DNA of 10,178 bases from an uncultured Enhydrobacter sp. (GTDB lineage Bacteria; Pseudomonadota; Gammaproteobacteria; Pseudomonadales; Moraxellaceae): assembly GCA_946222995.1 (NCBI GenBank), contig CAMIOS010000044.1:1-10178 (forward strand), in the 5' to 3' direction. The position numbers and the translations under genes are program-made. Shown here piece by piece: positions 1 to 7,462 of this stretch. How positions within the stretch are numbered: position 1 is the stretch's first letter; the number at the start of each line of letters is the position of its first letter. The notes below the pieces were generated by a model that ran no database searches, was not told the origin of the DNA, and was given only the letters and a program-made list of their open reading frames with translations.

Positions 1-9
1 AGGAAAAAC

Positions 10-1671
10 ATGGCTCAATATATTTATACCATGAACAAGGTATCAAAAATTGTTCCCCCCAAACGCGAAATTTTAAAAGACATCAGCCTGTCTTTTTTCC
101 CGGGTGCCAAAATCGGGGTGTTAGGCTTAAACGGTGCGGGTAAATCAACCTTGCTTAAAATCATGGCAGGTGTGGACAAAGAATTTAACGGGGAAGCGCG
201 CGCGCAACCGGGCATTAAAATCGGTTACCTTGCCCAAGAGCCGATGCTTGACCCAGCCAAAGATGTGCGCGGCAATGTGGAAGATGGCGTGCGTGAAGCG
301 TTAGATGCCCTCGCCCGTCTTGACCAAATTTATGCCGAATATGCCGAGCCAGATGCCGACTTTGACAAGCTTGCCGCCGAGCAAGGCAAGATGGAAGACA
401 TCATTCAAGCGTGGGATGCTCATAACCTAAATAATACGCTTGAAAAAGCCGCCGATGCCCTTCGTCTGCCACCTTGGGATGCCGATGTGAGCAAACTCTC
501 AGGCGGTGAAAAACGCCGTGTCGCGCTGTGCCGTCTATTGCTGTCAAAACCTGATATGCTGCTGCTTGACGAACCGACCAACCATTTGGATGCCGAATCC
601 GTCGCTTGGCTTGAGCATTTCTTAAAAGATTATAGCGGTACCATCGTGGCGATTACCCATGACCGTTATTTCTTGGACAATGTCGCCGAGTGGATTTTGG
701 AGCTTGACCGTGGCTACGGCTACCCCTACCAAGGCAACTATACCGAGTGGCTTGAGCAGAAGAATAAACGCTTAGAGCAAGAGCAAAAACAAGAAGAAGC
801 CTTCGCTAAAGCGTTAAAACAAGAGCTGGAATGGGTACGTAAAAACCAAAAGGGTCAGCAAGCGAAATCCAAATCTCGTTTGCAACGCTTTGAGGAATTG
901 AACTCCAAAGAATTCCAACAACGTAACGAAACCGCTGAAATCTATATTCCACCAGGACCACGCTTGGGGAATAAAGTGATTGAAGTTAAAAATATTAGCA
1001 AATCGTTTGGTGACCGCCTGCTTTATGAAAACCTATCGTTCACCGTGCCACCAATGGCGATTGTCGGTATTATCGGACCCAACGGGGCGGGTAAAACCAC
1101 GTTATTTAACATGATCACCGGCAAAGACAAGCCTGATACCGGTACCGTCGAAGTCGGTGAATCGGTGAAAGTGGCGTATGTCGGACAGGTACGTGATGAG
1201 CTTGACGACAACAAAACCGTATGGGAAGAAGTGTCGGACGGGCTTGATATGATTACGGTTGGAGAGTATACCACACCAAGCCGTGCCTATATTGGACGCT
1301 TTAACTTTAAAGGGCAAGACCAACAAAAATTGGTCGGTAGCCTATCAGGTGGTGAGCGTAACCGTCTGCAACTTGCCAAAACTTTAAAGCAAGGGGCAAA
1401 TGTGCTGTTACTCGATGAGCCATCAAATGACCTTGATGTTGAAACCTTGCGTGCGCTTGAAGATGCGGTGGAAGTATTCCCCGGTACGGTAATGGTCGTA
1501 TCGCATGACCGCTGGTTTCTTGACCGTATCGCCACGCATATTTTAGCGTTTGAGGATGAAGGACCGATTTGGTTTGATGGTAACTATTCAGAGTTTGAGG
1601 CGTATCGCAAAAAACAATTGGGCGCGGATGCTGAGCCAAAACGCATGAAGTATAAAAAGATTGGTGGGTAG
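10..1671 (+). CDS. ettA: Energy-dependent translational throttle protein EttA (ABC-F ATPase)
   Basis: EttA is a cytoplasmic ABC-F ATPase. In the characterised E. coli family member it binds the ribosomal E site and couples the first elongation steps to the ATP/ADP ratio. The 553 residues match the usual length of about 555. Two ABC modules are visible. In the first, Walker A GLNGAGKST is at 39-47, signature LSGGE at about 163, and Walker B LLLDEPTNHLD from 184. In the second, Walker A GPNGAGKTT is at about 356, signature LSGGER at 445, and Walker B LLLDEPSNDLD at 466. An EttA-type arm insertion (about 95-140) interrupts module 1. A charged linker (about 245-315, rich in E/K/Q) corresponds to the P-site tRNA-interaction motif. 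There are no membrane segments, so it is not a transporter. The C-terminus PKRMKYKKI is EttA-like. The start ATG has AGGA five bases upstream, at the extreme window edge, so its promoter is not visible. A strong terminator follows within 20 bases. Confidence 0.96.
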   Translation: MAQYIYTMNKVSKIVPPKREILKDISLSFFPGAKIGVLGLNGAGKSTLLKIMAGVDKEFNGEARAQPGIKIGYLAQEPMLDPAKDVRGNVEDGVREALDALARLDQIYAEYAEPDADFDKLAAEQGKMEDIIQAWDAHNLNNTLEKAADALRLPPWDADVSKLSGGEKRRVALCRLLLSKPDMLLLDEPTNHLDAESVAWLEHFLKDYSGTIVAITHDRYFLDNVAEWILELDRGYGYPYQGNYTEWLEQKNKRLEQEQKQEEAFAKALKQELEWVRKNQKGQQAKSKSRLQRFEELNSKEFQQRNETAEIYIPPGPRLGNKVIEVKNISKSFGDRLLYENLSFTVPPMAIVGIIGPNGAGKTTLFNMITGKDKPDTGTVEVGESVKVAYVGQVRDELDDNKTVWEEVSDGLDMITVGEYTTPSRAYIGRFNFKGQDQQKLVGSLSGGERNRLQLAKTLKQGANVLLLDEPSNDLDVETLRALEDAVEVFPGTVMVVSHDRWFLDRIATHILAFEDEGPIWFDGNYSEFEAYRKKQLGADAEPKRMKYKKIGG

Positions 1672-1688
1672 GCTCCCGCCAGTTTAGC

Positions 1689-1728
1689 AAATAAAAAAGG
1701 CATATCGAAAGGTATGCCTTTTTTATTT
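1689..1728. terminator. Bidirectional rho-independent terminator between ettA and yajQ
   Basis: The core stem GGCATA/TATGCC has an 8-base loop. It is flanked by six A's on the left and six T's on the right, so pairing extends to about 16 bp (1689-1704 with 1713-1728). It therefore ends transcripts from both strands and serves convergent ettA and yajQ. Confidence 0.93.
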
Positions 1729-1776
1729 ATTTTTGGTCTAGTTTAACCTTTATAGGTTTGACATAGCGATAAAAAA

Positions 1777-2265
1777 TTAGTCTTTGAAATTATTAAATTG
1801 TAATGGCACCCCGAACTGTTTTTCTTTTAAAAATGCCATGGCTTGTTGCAAGGTATCTTTTTTCTTATCGGTAATGCGCACTTTATCCCCTTGAATTGCT
1901 GCTGAGATTTTCAAATCGGATTCTTTTAACGCCTTGCTGATTTTTTTGGCGGTATCGCTGTCTAAGCCGTCTTTTAAATCCACGACCTTTTTCATTTGCT
2001 TGCCCGAGCCTTGATTTTCCTTGGGATCAAGCGATTGCAAATCCACGCCTCGTTTAATCAAGTTTTTTTCGAGCATGGCATACACGTTTTCCATCTGCAA
2101 GTCATTGTCAGCGGTGATGGTGATTTTTTTGTCTTTTTCATTAAGCTCGACTTTGATGTCACTGCCTTTAAAGTCAAAGCGGGTGGCAATTTCTTTTTCG
2201 GTATTTTGTACTGCATGTTTCACTTCAAACAATTGCAATTCTGAAACCACGTCAAATGATGGCAT
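1777..2265 (-). CDS. yajQ: YajQ family nucleotide-binding protein
   Basis: A 162-residue soluble protein of the YajQ/DUF520 family, close to the usual length of about 163. Family hallmarks are the N-terminus MPSFDVVSE, the RFDFKGSD segment at about residues 28-35, the KRGVD stretch, and the C-terminus PLQFNNFKD. The family folds as two ferredoxin-like domains. Members bind nucleotides, and some (for example in Xanthomonas) bind cyclic di-GMP and act as transcription co-regulators. Nothing here shows which ligand this copy uses. The ATG start is supported by AAGGAA (plus-strand positions 2271-2276) five bases upstream. It is convergent with ettA, sharing its terminator, and divergent from the peroxiredoxin gene across an AT-rich gap. 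It appears to be a single-gene unit. I could not pick its promoter with confidence. Confidence 0.95.
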   Translation of the reverse strand: MPSFDVVSELQLFEVKHAVQNTEKEIATRFDFKGSDIKVELNEKDKKITITADNDLQMENVYAMLEKNLIKRGVDLQSLDPKENQGSGKQMKKVVDLKDGLDSDTAKKISKALKESDLKISAAIQGDKVRITDKKKDTLQQAMAFLKEKQFGVPLQFNNFKD

Positions 2266-2460
2266 AATTTTTCCTTACGCTAAAAATAATGGACGAAACA
2301 TAAAATAATGCCTTATGATAACTGATTTTGCGGATTTTTTAAAATTGTGCAAACGTTACTTTTTAAGTTGTGTTAATTGATAAAATAAATTACAAATATG
2401 GTGTTAATTTAAAAAACCTATTTTTATGTTTAACTTTTTCATGAATTGTCTTACATTCTG

Positions 2461-2482
2461 TTACGCGTAATTTCTGTATAAT
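2461..2482 (+). promoter_or_regulatory. Promoter -10 and overlapping palindrome for the peroxiredoxin-glutaredoxin gene
   Basis: A consensus -10 box TATAAT (2477-2482) lies 42 bases before the start codon, and the Shine-Dalgarno AGGAG is at 2514-2518. No good -35 box is seen 16-18 bases upstream, which would fit an activator-dependent promoter. A perfect 10-bp palindrome, TTACGCGTAA (2461-2470), sits in the would-be spacer and is a possible operator. OxyR controls homologous genes in some bacteria, but I see no clear ATAG-N7-CTAT pattern here. Confidence 0.6.
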
Positions 2483-2524
2483 GGCTGAGCAAATAACAAT
2501 AAGTCTTAAAACTAGGAGTATAAA

Positions 2525-3271
2525 ATGGCTTTTCCTGATATGACTGGCAAATCTGTGCCAAATGTCACATTCCACACACAGCAAAATGGTAAATGGGTTG
2601 ATGTAACCACTGACGATTTATTTAAAGGTAAAAAAGTGGTCGTATTTGCGTTGCCCGGGGCGTTTACCCCGACTTGTTCATCCATGCATTTGCCTCGCTA
2701 TAATGAGTTAGCAGGCGAGTTCAAAAAATTGGGCATCGATGATATCGTGTGCATATCGGTGAACGACACATTTGTGATGAATGCCTGGGCAAAAGACCAA
2801 GATGCCGAAAACATCAAAGTCATGCCAGACGGTAATGGTGAGTTTACCGAAGCGATGGGTCGGTTGATTGATGATTCGGCAATTGGTTTTGGTAAACGCT
2901 CTTGGCGTTATTCGATGCTCGTTGATGATGGCAAAATCGTGAAAATCTTTGATGAACCACAAGACAGCGATAGCGATGACCCATATGAGCAGTCTGATGC
3001 CGATACCATGATTAAATATATTGATCAAAATTGGCAAGAAAAACCATCGGTAGCAATTTTTACCAAACCTGGTTGTCCGTATTGTGCCAAAGCCAAAGAA
3101 ACACTGACTGAACAAGGCTATGATTATGAAGAATTTGTGCTTGGTAAAGATGCTAATTTAACGGCTATACGTGCGGTTTCTGGTCGTGAAACCGCTCCGC
3201 AAATTTTTATTGGTGGTAAGCATATCGGCGGTAATGATGATTTGCAAAAATATTTTGCTGAGGCAAAATAA
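2525..3271 (+). CDS. Peroxiredoxin-glutaredoxin fusion (hybrid Prx5)
   Basis: A cytoplasmic thiol peroxidase that reduces H2O2 and alkyl hydroperoxides using glutathione, with its own glutaredoxin domain as electron donor. The Haemophilus influenzae hybrid Prx5 is the characterised relative. The 248 residues hold two domains. A Prx5-type peroxiredoxin spans about 1-165, with the peroxidatic cysteine Cys51 in PGAFTPTC and a second cysteine at 76 in the IVCISVND strand. A glutaredoxin spans about 173-248, with the CPYC active site at 184-187, the TAP cis-proline segment at 223-225 (ETAPQIF) and the GG pair at 235-236. An acidic linker (about 145-160, DSDSDDPYEQSDAD) joins them. All key residues are present, so it should be active. 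The start is fixed by AGGAG seven bases upstream, with a consensus -10 further up. A bidirectional terminator 13 bases after the stop closes a single-gene unit. Confidence 0.95.
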   Translation: MAFPDMTGKSVPNVTFHTQQNGKWVDVTTDDLFKGKKVVVFALPGAFTPTCSSMHLPRYNELAGEFKKLGIDDIVCISVNDTFVMNAWAKDQDAENIKVMPDGNGEFTEAMGRLIDDSAIGFGKRSWRYSMLVDDGKIVKIFDEPQDSDSDDPYEQSDADTMIKYIDQNWQEKPSVAIFTKPGCPYCAKAKETLTEQGYDYEEFVLGKDANLTAIRAVSGRETAPQIFIGGKHIGGNDDLQKYFAEAK

Positions 3272-3284
3272 TTTTTGAAACCAT

Positions 3285-3312
3285 AAAAAAGACAGTCAAG
3301 GCTGTCTTTTTT
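3285..3312. terminator. Bidirectional rho-independent terminator between prx-grx and yheS
   Basis: The stem GACAG (3291-3295) / CTGTC (3302-3306) has loop TCAAGG, six A's before it and six T's after it, giving an 11-bp paired arm. It serves the convergent peroxiredoxin and yheS genes. Confidence 0.92.
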
Positions 3313-3328
3313 ACCTTGGAAAATTCAA

Positions 3329-5287
3329 CTAAGACTCACTAAAACTTGTTTCTAATTCTTCAAGTTCCAACATCAAGTTCATTAGGTTTTCTTCAATTTT
3401 TTCAATTTCCCCTTTTAACCTGGTTTGTTCATCTAATAACTTGAGCAAATCTGCCTTTCGGCTATCATCATACAAACTGGTATTGCCTAACTGTGCTTCA
3501 ATATCCGCCAATTTTTCGCCCAATTTTTCCAGTTTATTTTCATCTGTTTCGATTTGTTTACGGATGGGTGCAGTGATTTTGCGTTGTTCGGCAGATTTTT
3601 TGCGTTGCTCTTCTTTGCTCAAATTAGATTTCTCTGACTGATTTTGATTGAGTGTTTCACGTGGAACAGCTTGTTTCTCAGATTGAGCGGGTTTAGCTTG
3701 CTCTTTTCGCACTTGCGACAGCCACGCACTGTAAGCGGTGATATCGTTGTCAAAAATTTCGCATTTGCCATCATGCACCAAATACAGCTCATCGCACACA
3801 TTGGCAATCATCTCACGGTCATGTGATACCAAAATCACCGCCCCTTCAAACTCTTGCAAGGCAAGGCTTAACGCTTGACGCATTTCTAAATCCAAGTGGT
3901 TGGTCGGCTCGTCAAGTACCAACACGTTGGGACGTTGCCACACAATCAAGGCAAGGGTCAGCCTCGCCCGCTCACCGCCTGAAAATAGCTTGCTTGGCGT
4001 GTCAATCCTATCGCCCCGAAAGTCAAAACTTCCCAAAAATGCTCGAAGGTCGGCATCGCTGGTCTTGCCCGCCAGCCGTCTAAGCATCACCATCGGCGTG
4101 GCTTCACCGTCTAGGACATCCATTTGGTGCTGATTAAAATAGCCCAAAACCAAGCTATCAGCAACTTTGCGTGTGCCTGCTACCCCTTTATTTAAAAGCG
4201 GGTGCAATTCCCCGACCAAGCCTTTAATCACGGTGGATTTGCCTGCCCCATTCATGCCTAACAGCCCAATACGACTGTCAGGCGTGATTTGTAGGCGGAT
4301 GTTGCTAATCAGCGGAATACCGTTATAGCCGACGCTGACATTGTCCATGACAATTAATGGCGAGGTGAGCTGCACAGGCGATTTAAAGCGAAATTGAAAC
4401 GGATTGTCCGCCATAATCGGGGCAAGCTCAGTCATGCGTTCTAGCTGTTTGACACGGGCTTGGGCTTGTTTAGCTTTACTGGCTTTTGCCTTAAAACGGC
4501 GGATAAAACTCTCGAGGTGGGCACGGGTTTGTTGTTGTTTTTCAAAGGCTTGTTGCTGTTGCGCCAAGCGCTCGCTACGGGTGCGGATAAAGGTGCTGTA
4601 ATTGCCCGAATACAGGGTCATTTGCTGATTTTCGATATGTAGAATATGGTTGACCACATTGTCTAAAAACGCTTGGTCATGGCTAATCATCATCAGCGTG
4701 CCGTCATAGGCTTTTAGCCAGTCTTCAAGCCATAATATCGCATCCAAATCCAAGTGGTTGGTCGGCTCGTCAAGCAAAAGCAAATCGGCTCGGCTCATCA
4801 AGGTTTTAGCCAGGTTGAGCCGCATTCGCCACCCGCCCGAAAAACTGCTGACAGGTTGGTTTTCTTGAGCGACGCTAAAACCAAGACCTGCCATGATTTG
4901 CGAGGCTTTGGCGGGTATGCTGTAGCCGTTGATATCGTCAAAGCGGGCATGAATTTGGGCAAGTTCGTCCTCGCTGATATCGTGGTGATGGTGGATTTTG
5001 TCGTTAAGTTCGTACCACATGTTGTCACCACTTAACACAAAGTCGATGGCAGGCTGGTCGCTACTTTCGATTTCTTGTGCCATGTGACCGATGTGCCAAC
5101 TAGCAGGCAGGGTTAATTCACCTGTGTCTAGCCCCAATTTGCCCAAGAGGACGGCAAAAAAGGAGGATTTGCCTGTGCCGTTTTTGCCTGTCAAGCCGAC
5201 TTTCCATGTGGGGTGGATTTGTAGGCTAACGTCTGAAAATAAGACCCGTCCATCACGGCGAATACTGGCGTTTTTTAGTTCTATCAT
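3329..5287 (-). CDS. yheS: ABC-F family ATPase YheS
   Basis: A soluble ABC-F protein, predicted to act on ribosomes. YheS is a known family, but its exact physiological role is less settled than EttA's. The 652 residues compare with 637 in E. coli. In module 1, Walker A GKNGTGKSS is at about 34-42, the signature SFSGGWRMR is typical of YheS (148-156), and Walker B LLLLDEPTNHLD is at 169-180. The linker at 235-290 is Q/K/R-rich, with the FKAKASKAKQAQ run shared with YheS. In module 2, Walker A GMNGAGKST is at 344-352, signature FSGGERARL at 435-443, and Walker B VLVLDEPTNHLD at 455-466. A charged C-terminal extension (about 525-650) looks like a coiled coil. There are no membrane segments. An in-frame stop four codons upstream fixes the ATG. 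The Shine-Dalgarno is weak (GAGAA). The gene is divergent from erpA and convergent with prx-grx. Nothing points to an antibiotic-resistance ABC-F. Confidence 0.94.
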   Translation of the reverse strand: MIELKNASIRRDGRVLFSDVSLQIHPTWKVGLTGKNGTGKSSFFAVLLGKLGLDTGELTLPASWHIGHMAQEIESSDQPAIDFVLSGDNMWYELNDKIHHHHDISEDELAQIHARFDDINGYSIPAKASQIMAGLGFSVAQENQPVSSFSGGWRMRLNLAKTLMSRADLLLLDEPTNHLDLDAILWLEDWLKAYDGTLMMISHDQAFLDNVVNHILHIENQQMTLYSGNYSTFIRTRSERLAQQQQAFEKQQQTRAHLESFIRRFKAKASKAKQAQARVKQLERMTELAPIMADNPFQFRFKSPVQLTSPLIVMDNVSVGYNGIPLISNIRLQITPDSRIGLLGMNGAGKSTVIKGLVGELHPLLNKGVAGTRKVADSLVLGYFNQHQMDVLDGEATPMVMLRRLAGKTSDADLRAFLGSFDFRGDRIDTPSKLFSGGERARLTLALIVWQRPNVLVLDEPTNHLDLEMRQALSLALQEFEGAVILVSHDREMIANVCDELYLVHDGKCEIFDNDITAYSAWLSQVRKEQAKPAQSEKQAVPRETLNQNQSEKSNLSKEEQRKKSAEQRKITAPIRKQIETDENKLEKLGEKLADIEAQLGNTSLYDDSRKADLLKLLDEQTRLKGEIEKIEENLMNLMLELEELETSFSES

Positions 5288-5340
5288 AAAGTTCTCAAAT
5301 TAGATGGTAAAATTTTTAAAAATTTAATTAGGGAAAATTC

Positions 5341-5369
5341 TTGATAGTATAAATTATTCACCCCATAAT
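5341..5369 (+). promoter_or_regulatory. Likely sigma-70 promoter of erpA
   Basis: TTGATA (5341-5346), a 17-base spacer and CATAAT (5364-5369) each match consensus at 5 of 6 positions. This would put the transcript start about 22 bases before the erpA ATG. On the opposite strand a TATACT (plus positions 5346-5351) overlaps it and could be the -10 of divergent yheS, but that one lacks a convincing -35. Confidence 0.55.
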
Positions 5370-5398
5370 AAGAAAAAAGATATTATAAGGAAATCGCC

Positions 5399-5731
5399 AT
5401 GACAGCTACCATGACACTTACCGACAATGCCGCCAAAAAAGTCCGCCGTCTGCGGGATGACGAAGGCAACCAAGAGCTGATGCTTCGTGTGTATGTCACA
5501 GGCGGTGGCTGTTCGGGTTTTTCCTATGGTTTTAACTTTGAAGAAGAATTAGGCGAAGATGACGCTACCTTTAATAATGGCGATGTCAGCCTTGTGGTCG
5601 ATAGTCTAAGCTATCAGTATTTACACGGTTCGACGATTGACTATGTCGAAGGGCTTGAAGGTTCCCGCTTTACGGTCAATAATCCCAATGCAACGACCAC
5701 CTGTGGGTGTGGCTCTTCCTTCTCTATTTAA
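5399..5731 (+). CDS. erpA: Iron-sulfur cluster insertion protein ErpA
   Basis: An A-type Fe-S carrier that accepts a cluster from the ISC or SUF scaffold and hands it to apo-enzymes; in E. coli these include the IspG/IspH isoprenoid enzymes. The 110 residues match the family length (about 107-115). The three cluster-binding cysteines are present: Cys38 in VTGGGCSGF, and Cys102 and Cys104 in TCGCGSSFSI at the C-terminus. That C-terminus and the SLSYQYLHGSTIDY segment favour ErpA over IscA, which is the closest alternative. AAGGAA (5387-5392) lies six bases before the ATG. A second ATG at codon 5 is possible but has no better ribosome site. It is a single gene, not in an isc cluster, as is usual for erpA. 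No clear terminator was found in the AT-rich DNA after it. Confidence 0.94.
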   Translation: MTATMTLTDNAAKKVRRLRDDEGNQELMLRVYVTGGGCSGFSYGFNFEEELGEDDATFNNGDVSLVVDSLSYQYLHGSTIDYVEGLEGSRFTVNNPNATTTCGCGSSFSI

Positions 5732-6062
5732 ATCTTTTAAATTGAAAAGTAAATCATATTTATTAATTTTACCGTTTATCGCTTTAAGATCAACGCTTAT
5801 TTTTCTTATCCTAAAAAAATTTACGCTTATCTGATAGCTTTTGCTAATATATAAAAATTAACCAATAATAGGCTCATCCAAAGCAAGCAATTTCTTATCA
5901 AATTATGGCAAGCCTTTGGATTAAATGTAATAAGTTGTATTAATTTATTCAAGGTTAATTACTTGATTTAATAGATTTTTATTAAAAAGTTTGTTAGTCG
6001 ATGAATTATTAATAAGCAACTTATTTTTAACTTAACTAAATTAAAAAATAACGGAGCTTATC
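5732..6062. other. 331-base AT-rich intergenic region, no gene seen
   Basis: No supportable coding or RNA gene. It is very AT-rich and presumably holds the 3' end of the erpA transcript and the promoter of the next gene, but there are too many A/T-rich candidate boxes to choose one. The only inverted repeat I noticed is ATCCAAAG (5876-5883) with CTTTGGAT (5914-5921), which has a 30-base loop. The ribosome site GGAG of the next gene is at 6053-6056. Confidence 0.6.
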
Positions 6063-6419
6063 ATGGCAAAATTATCATTAGACTCATTAACCAACATCGA
6101 CGGTTTTATTGCAGCAGCATTAGTCGACAGTGAATCAGGACTTGCTCTTGCATCTACAGGAACTGGTATTGATTTAGAATTAGCAGCGGCTGGTAATACT
6201 GAAGTGGTACGTGCAAAACGTAAAGTTGCTAAAGCATTGGGTCTTAATGATGGTATTGAAGATATTCTTATTACTTTAGGTAAACAATACCATTTAATCC
6301 GTCCATTGGTTCGTAATGAAAACTTGTTCTTGTATTTGGTTCTTGACCGTCAAAAATCAAACCTTGCAATGGCTCGTCACGAGTTAAAATCATTCGAAAC
6401 TGAATTAGATTTCTCTTAA
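6063..6419 (+). CDS. Stand-alone roadblock/LC7-domain protein
   Basis: A 118-residue soluble protein that I read as a single roadblock/LC7 domain. The pattern IDGFIAAALVDSESGLALASTG (about 12-33) followed by two helices and LITLGKQYHLIRPL (about 70-83) and LFLYLVLDR (about 88-96) fits the fold's first strand pair and later sheet. Roadblock proteins usually regulate small Ras-like GTPases (for example MglB on MglA) or act as scaffolds. No GTPase gene lies beside this one, so its partner is unknown. There is no signal peptide or membrane segment. GGAG six bases before the ATG supports the start. Arginine codons are almost all CGT and leucine is mostly TTA, which hints at good expression in an AT-rich host. 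It is the last clear core gene before the accessory region and has its own terminator. Confidence 0.75.
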   Translation: MAKLSLDSLTNIDGFIAAALVDSESGLALASTGTGIDLELAAAGNTEVVRAKRKVAKALGLNDGIEDILITLGKQYHLIRPLVRNENLFLYLVLDRQKSNLAMARHELKSFETELDFS

Positions 6420-6450
6420 TTCTTAACTTTAAAAACTTATTGTTTTATTA

Positions 6451-6483
6451 CGCTCACAGCGCCTCCTTCTGTGGGTGTTTTTT
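6451..6483 (+). terminator. Rho-independent terminator after the roadblock gene
   Basis: CGCTCACAG (6451-6459) pairs with CTGTGGGTG (6469-6477), a 9-bp stem with two G-T pairs and a 9-base loop, followed by six T's (6478-6483). It begins 31 bases after the stop codon. Confidence 0.88.
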
Positions 6484-6531
6484 ATAGGTTAAACTATTGA
6501 TTTTACTAGATTTAAAATTTTTCATTCTTAA

Positions 6532-6559
6532 TTTGACCACAGTTTTGACCACAGTTTTG
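6532..6559. repeat. Tandem 12-mer TTTGACCACAGT at the core/element junction
   Basis: Two perfect copies of TTTGACCACAGT (6532-6543, 6544-6555) are followed by the first four bases of a third (TTTG). Head-to-tail short repeats next to an element end can be integrase arm-binding or attachment sequences. That role is an inference from position. Confidence 0.7.
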
Positions 6560-6605
6560 CAATTCCGCTCACCTAGTTTTGCCCTAAATTATTTTTGTAA
6601 CCATC

Positions 6606-6642
6606 AAAAAAAAATACCCCTGCTCAAAAGTGAGTAAGGGTA
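6606..6642 (-). terminator. Rho-independent terminator after the zinc-ribbon gene
   Basis: TACCC (6615-6619) pairs with GGGTA (6638-6642), and CTCA (6623-6626) with TGAG (6631-6634), leaving a short imperfect middle and loop AAAG. Read on the minus strand it is followed by nine T's (A's at 6606-6614). It lies 40 bases beyond the stop of the 6683-7198 gene. Confidence 0.85.
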
Positions 6643-6682
6643 AAAAAATATTAGGGTCGTTTGGGTCACGCCTGCCAATGGC

Positions 6683-7198
6683 TCAATAACTTAAACCCCG
6701 CTTGCTACAAAAACTCTTAAACCTTGCAATGCAAGCTAAGTTTTCTTGATGTTCTAGTTCGGTATATTGGCGTTGAAGTTTAATAAAGGTTTTAAGGTGC
6801 ATACCCTTTTTGGGTAGTGGTATCTGCTTGCCATACTTACCCGATGCCCAATCTAATTTACTGGCCACTTTGTGCATTTTTCGCCTTATATTGTCTAATG
6901 GCTGGTTTAGCTGGGTTTGATAGTTTGCCCCTATGCAATGCCTACAGACATACAGCCCTGCACAATATAAAACGCTTGTCCGTTTGCCACAATGCGGGCA
7001 TAAATACCAATAGCGATAATTACCGTAATGGCAAGGCGTTCTATCTAGCATTACATGGTAGCTATAGGCTTTGCCGTTATGCTCATATTTAAAATGAATT
7101 GTTGTGGTTGGCGTGGCGTGTTTTAGTTCTTTTCGATACTGGCTAATCGGGCATTTTACATAGTCGGATAAGCTGGGCGTTGTGGCTGGGCGTGGCAT
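6683..7198 (-). CDS. Zinc-ribbon protein of a genomic-island family, function unknown
   Basis: A 171-residue soluble protein. Two CxxC knuckles, CPHC (67-70) and CRHC (85-88), are 14 residues apart and should bind one zinc ion as a zinc ribbon. The surrounding pattern TPCHYGNYRYWYLCPHCGKR, then YVCRHCIGANYQTQ, then KKGMHLKTFIKL near 130-140, resembles a family of hypothetical proteins that I recognise from proteobacterial prophages and islands. The C-terminal half is basic and helical, which would suit nucleic-acid binding. No catalytic motif is visible. The start ATG has AGGAA about ten bases upstream, a rather long spacing. It is alone in its transcript, with a clear terminator after it and a long gene-free region before it. 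It is the element gene nearest the left junction. Confidence 0.75.
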   Translation of the reverse strand: MPRPATTPSLSDYVKCPISQYRKELKHATPTTTIHFKYEHNGKAYSYHVMLDRTPCHYGNYRYWYLCPHCGKRTSVLYCAGLYVCRHCIGANYQTQLNQPLDNIRRKMHKVASKLDWASGKYGKQIPLPKKGMHLKTFIKLQRQYTELEHQENLACIARFKSFCSKRGLSY

Positions 7199-7312
7199 GG
7201 GGTAGGCTTTCCTGTTTTTTTAATCTAAATCATTAAGTAAATTTATCGCCATTTTACCATTAAAAACGGCTCTATCCCATGAATAGCAAGGGTTACATCT
7301 ATTTTAAATAAA

Positions 7313-7399
7313 GGTCAAAAAGTGGCATTTTGTCAACGTAAAAAGGGCGTTTTTAGCAGTTTTTGGGGCATTTCCTGCCTATTTTTGGTCAAAAAGTGG
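7313..7399. repeat. Direct repeat GGTCAAAAAGTGG, two copies 74 bases apart
   Basis: Perfect 13-base copies at 7313-7325 and 7387-7399. The 74-base spacing is close to seven helical turns, so both would face the same side of the DNA. Confidence 0.75.
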
Positions 7400-7462
7400 T
7401 TTTTTTTAGTGTTTTCCCCTAATTTTCATTAAGTTTTCCCTTAGTTTTATAGTGGTTTTTCC

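Noticed and set aside
1307..1690. 127-residue minus-strand frame opposite the ettA 3' end
   Set aside because: Lies antisense to the conserved second ABC module of ettA and shows no domain.
2341..2482. OxyR binding site upstream of the peroxiredoxin gene
   Set aside because: No acceptable match to four ATAG/CTAT half-sites with 7-base spacing.
3329..5287. Antibiotic-resistance ABC-F or an ABC transporter ATPase
   Set aside because: The SGGWRMR signature, linker and C-terminal coiled coil match housekeeping YheS, and there is no permease gene nearby.
5637..5834. 65-residue plus-strand frame overlapping the erpA end
   Set aside because: Out of frame with the conserved cysteine tail of erpA and then low-complexity AT-rich sequence.
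5876..5921. 8-bp inverted repeat with a 30-base loop as a terminator or RNA
   Set aside because: Stem too short for the loop size and no T-run; could be chance in AT-rich DNA.
6420..6682. tRNA or tmRNA attachment gene at the element junction
   Set aside because: No cloverleaf-like sequence or CCA end is visible between the last core gene and the element.
6817..7092. 91-residue plus-strand frame
   Set aside because: Antisense to the zinc-ribbon gene, whose CxxC motifs show which strand is coding.
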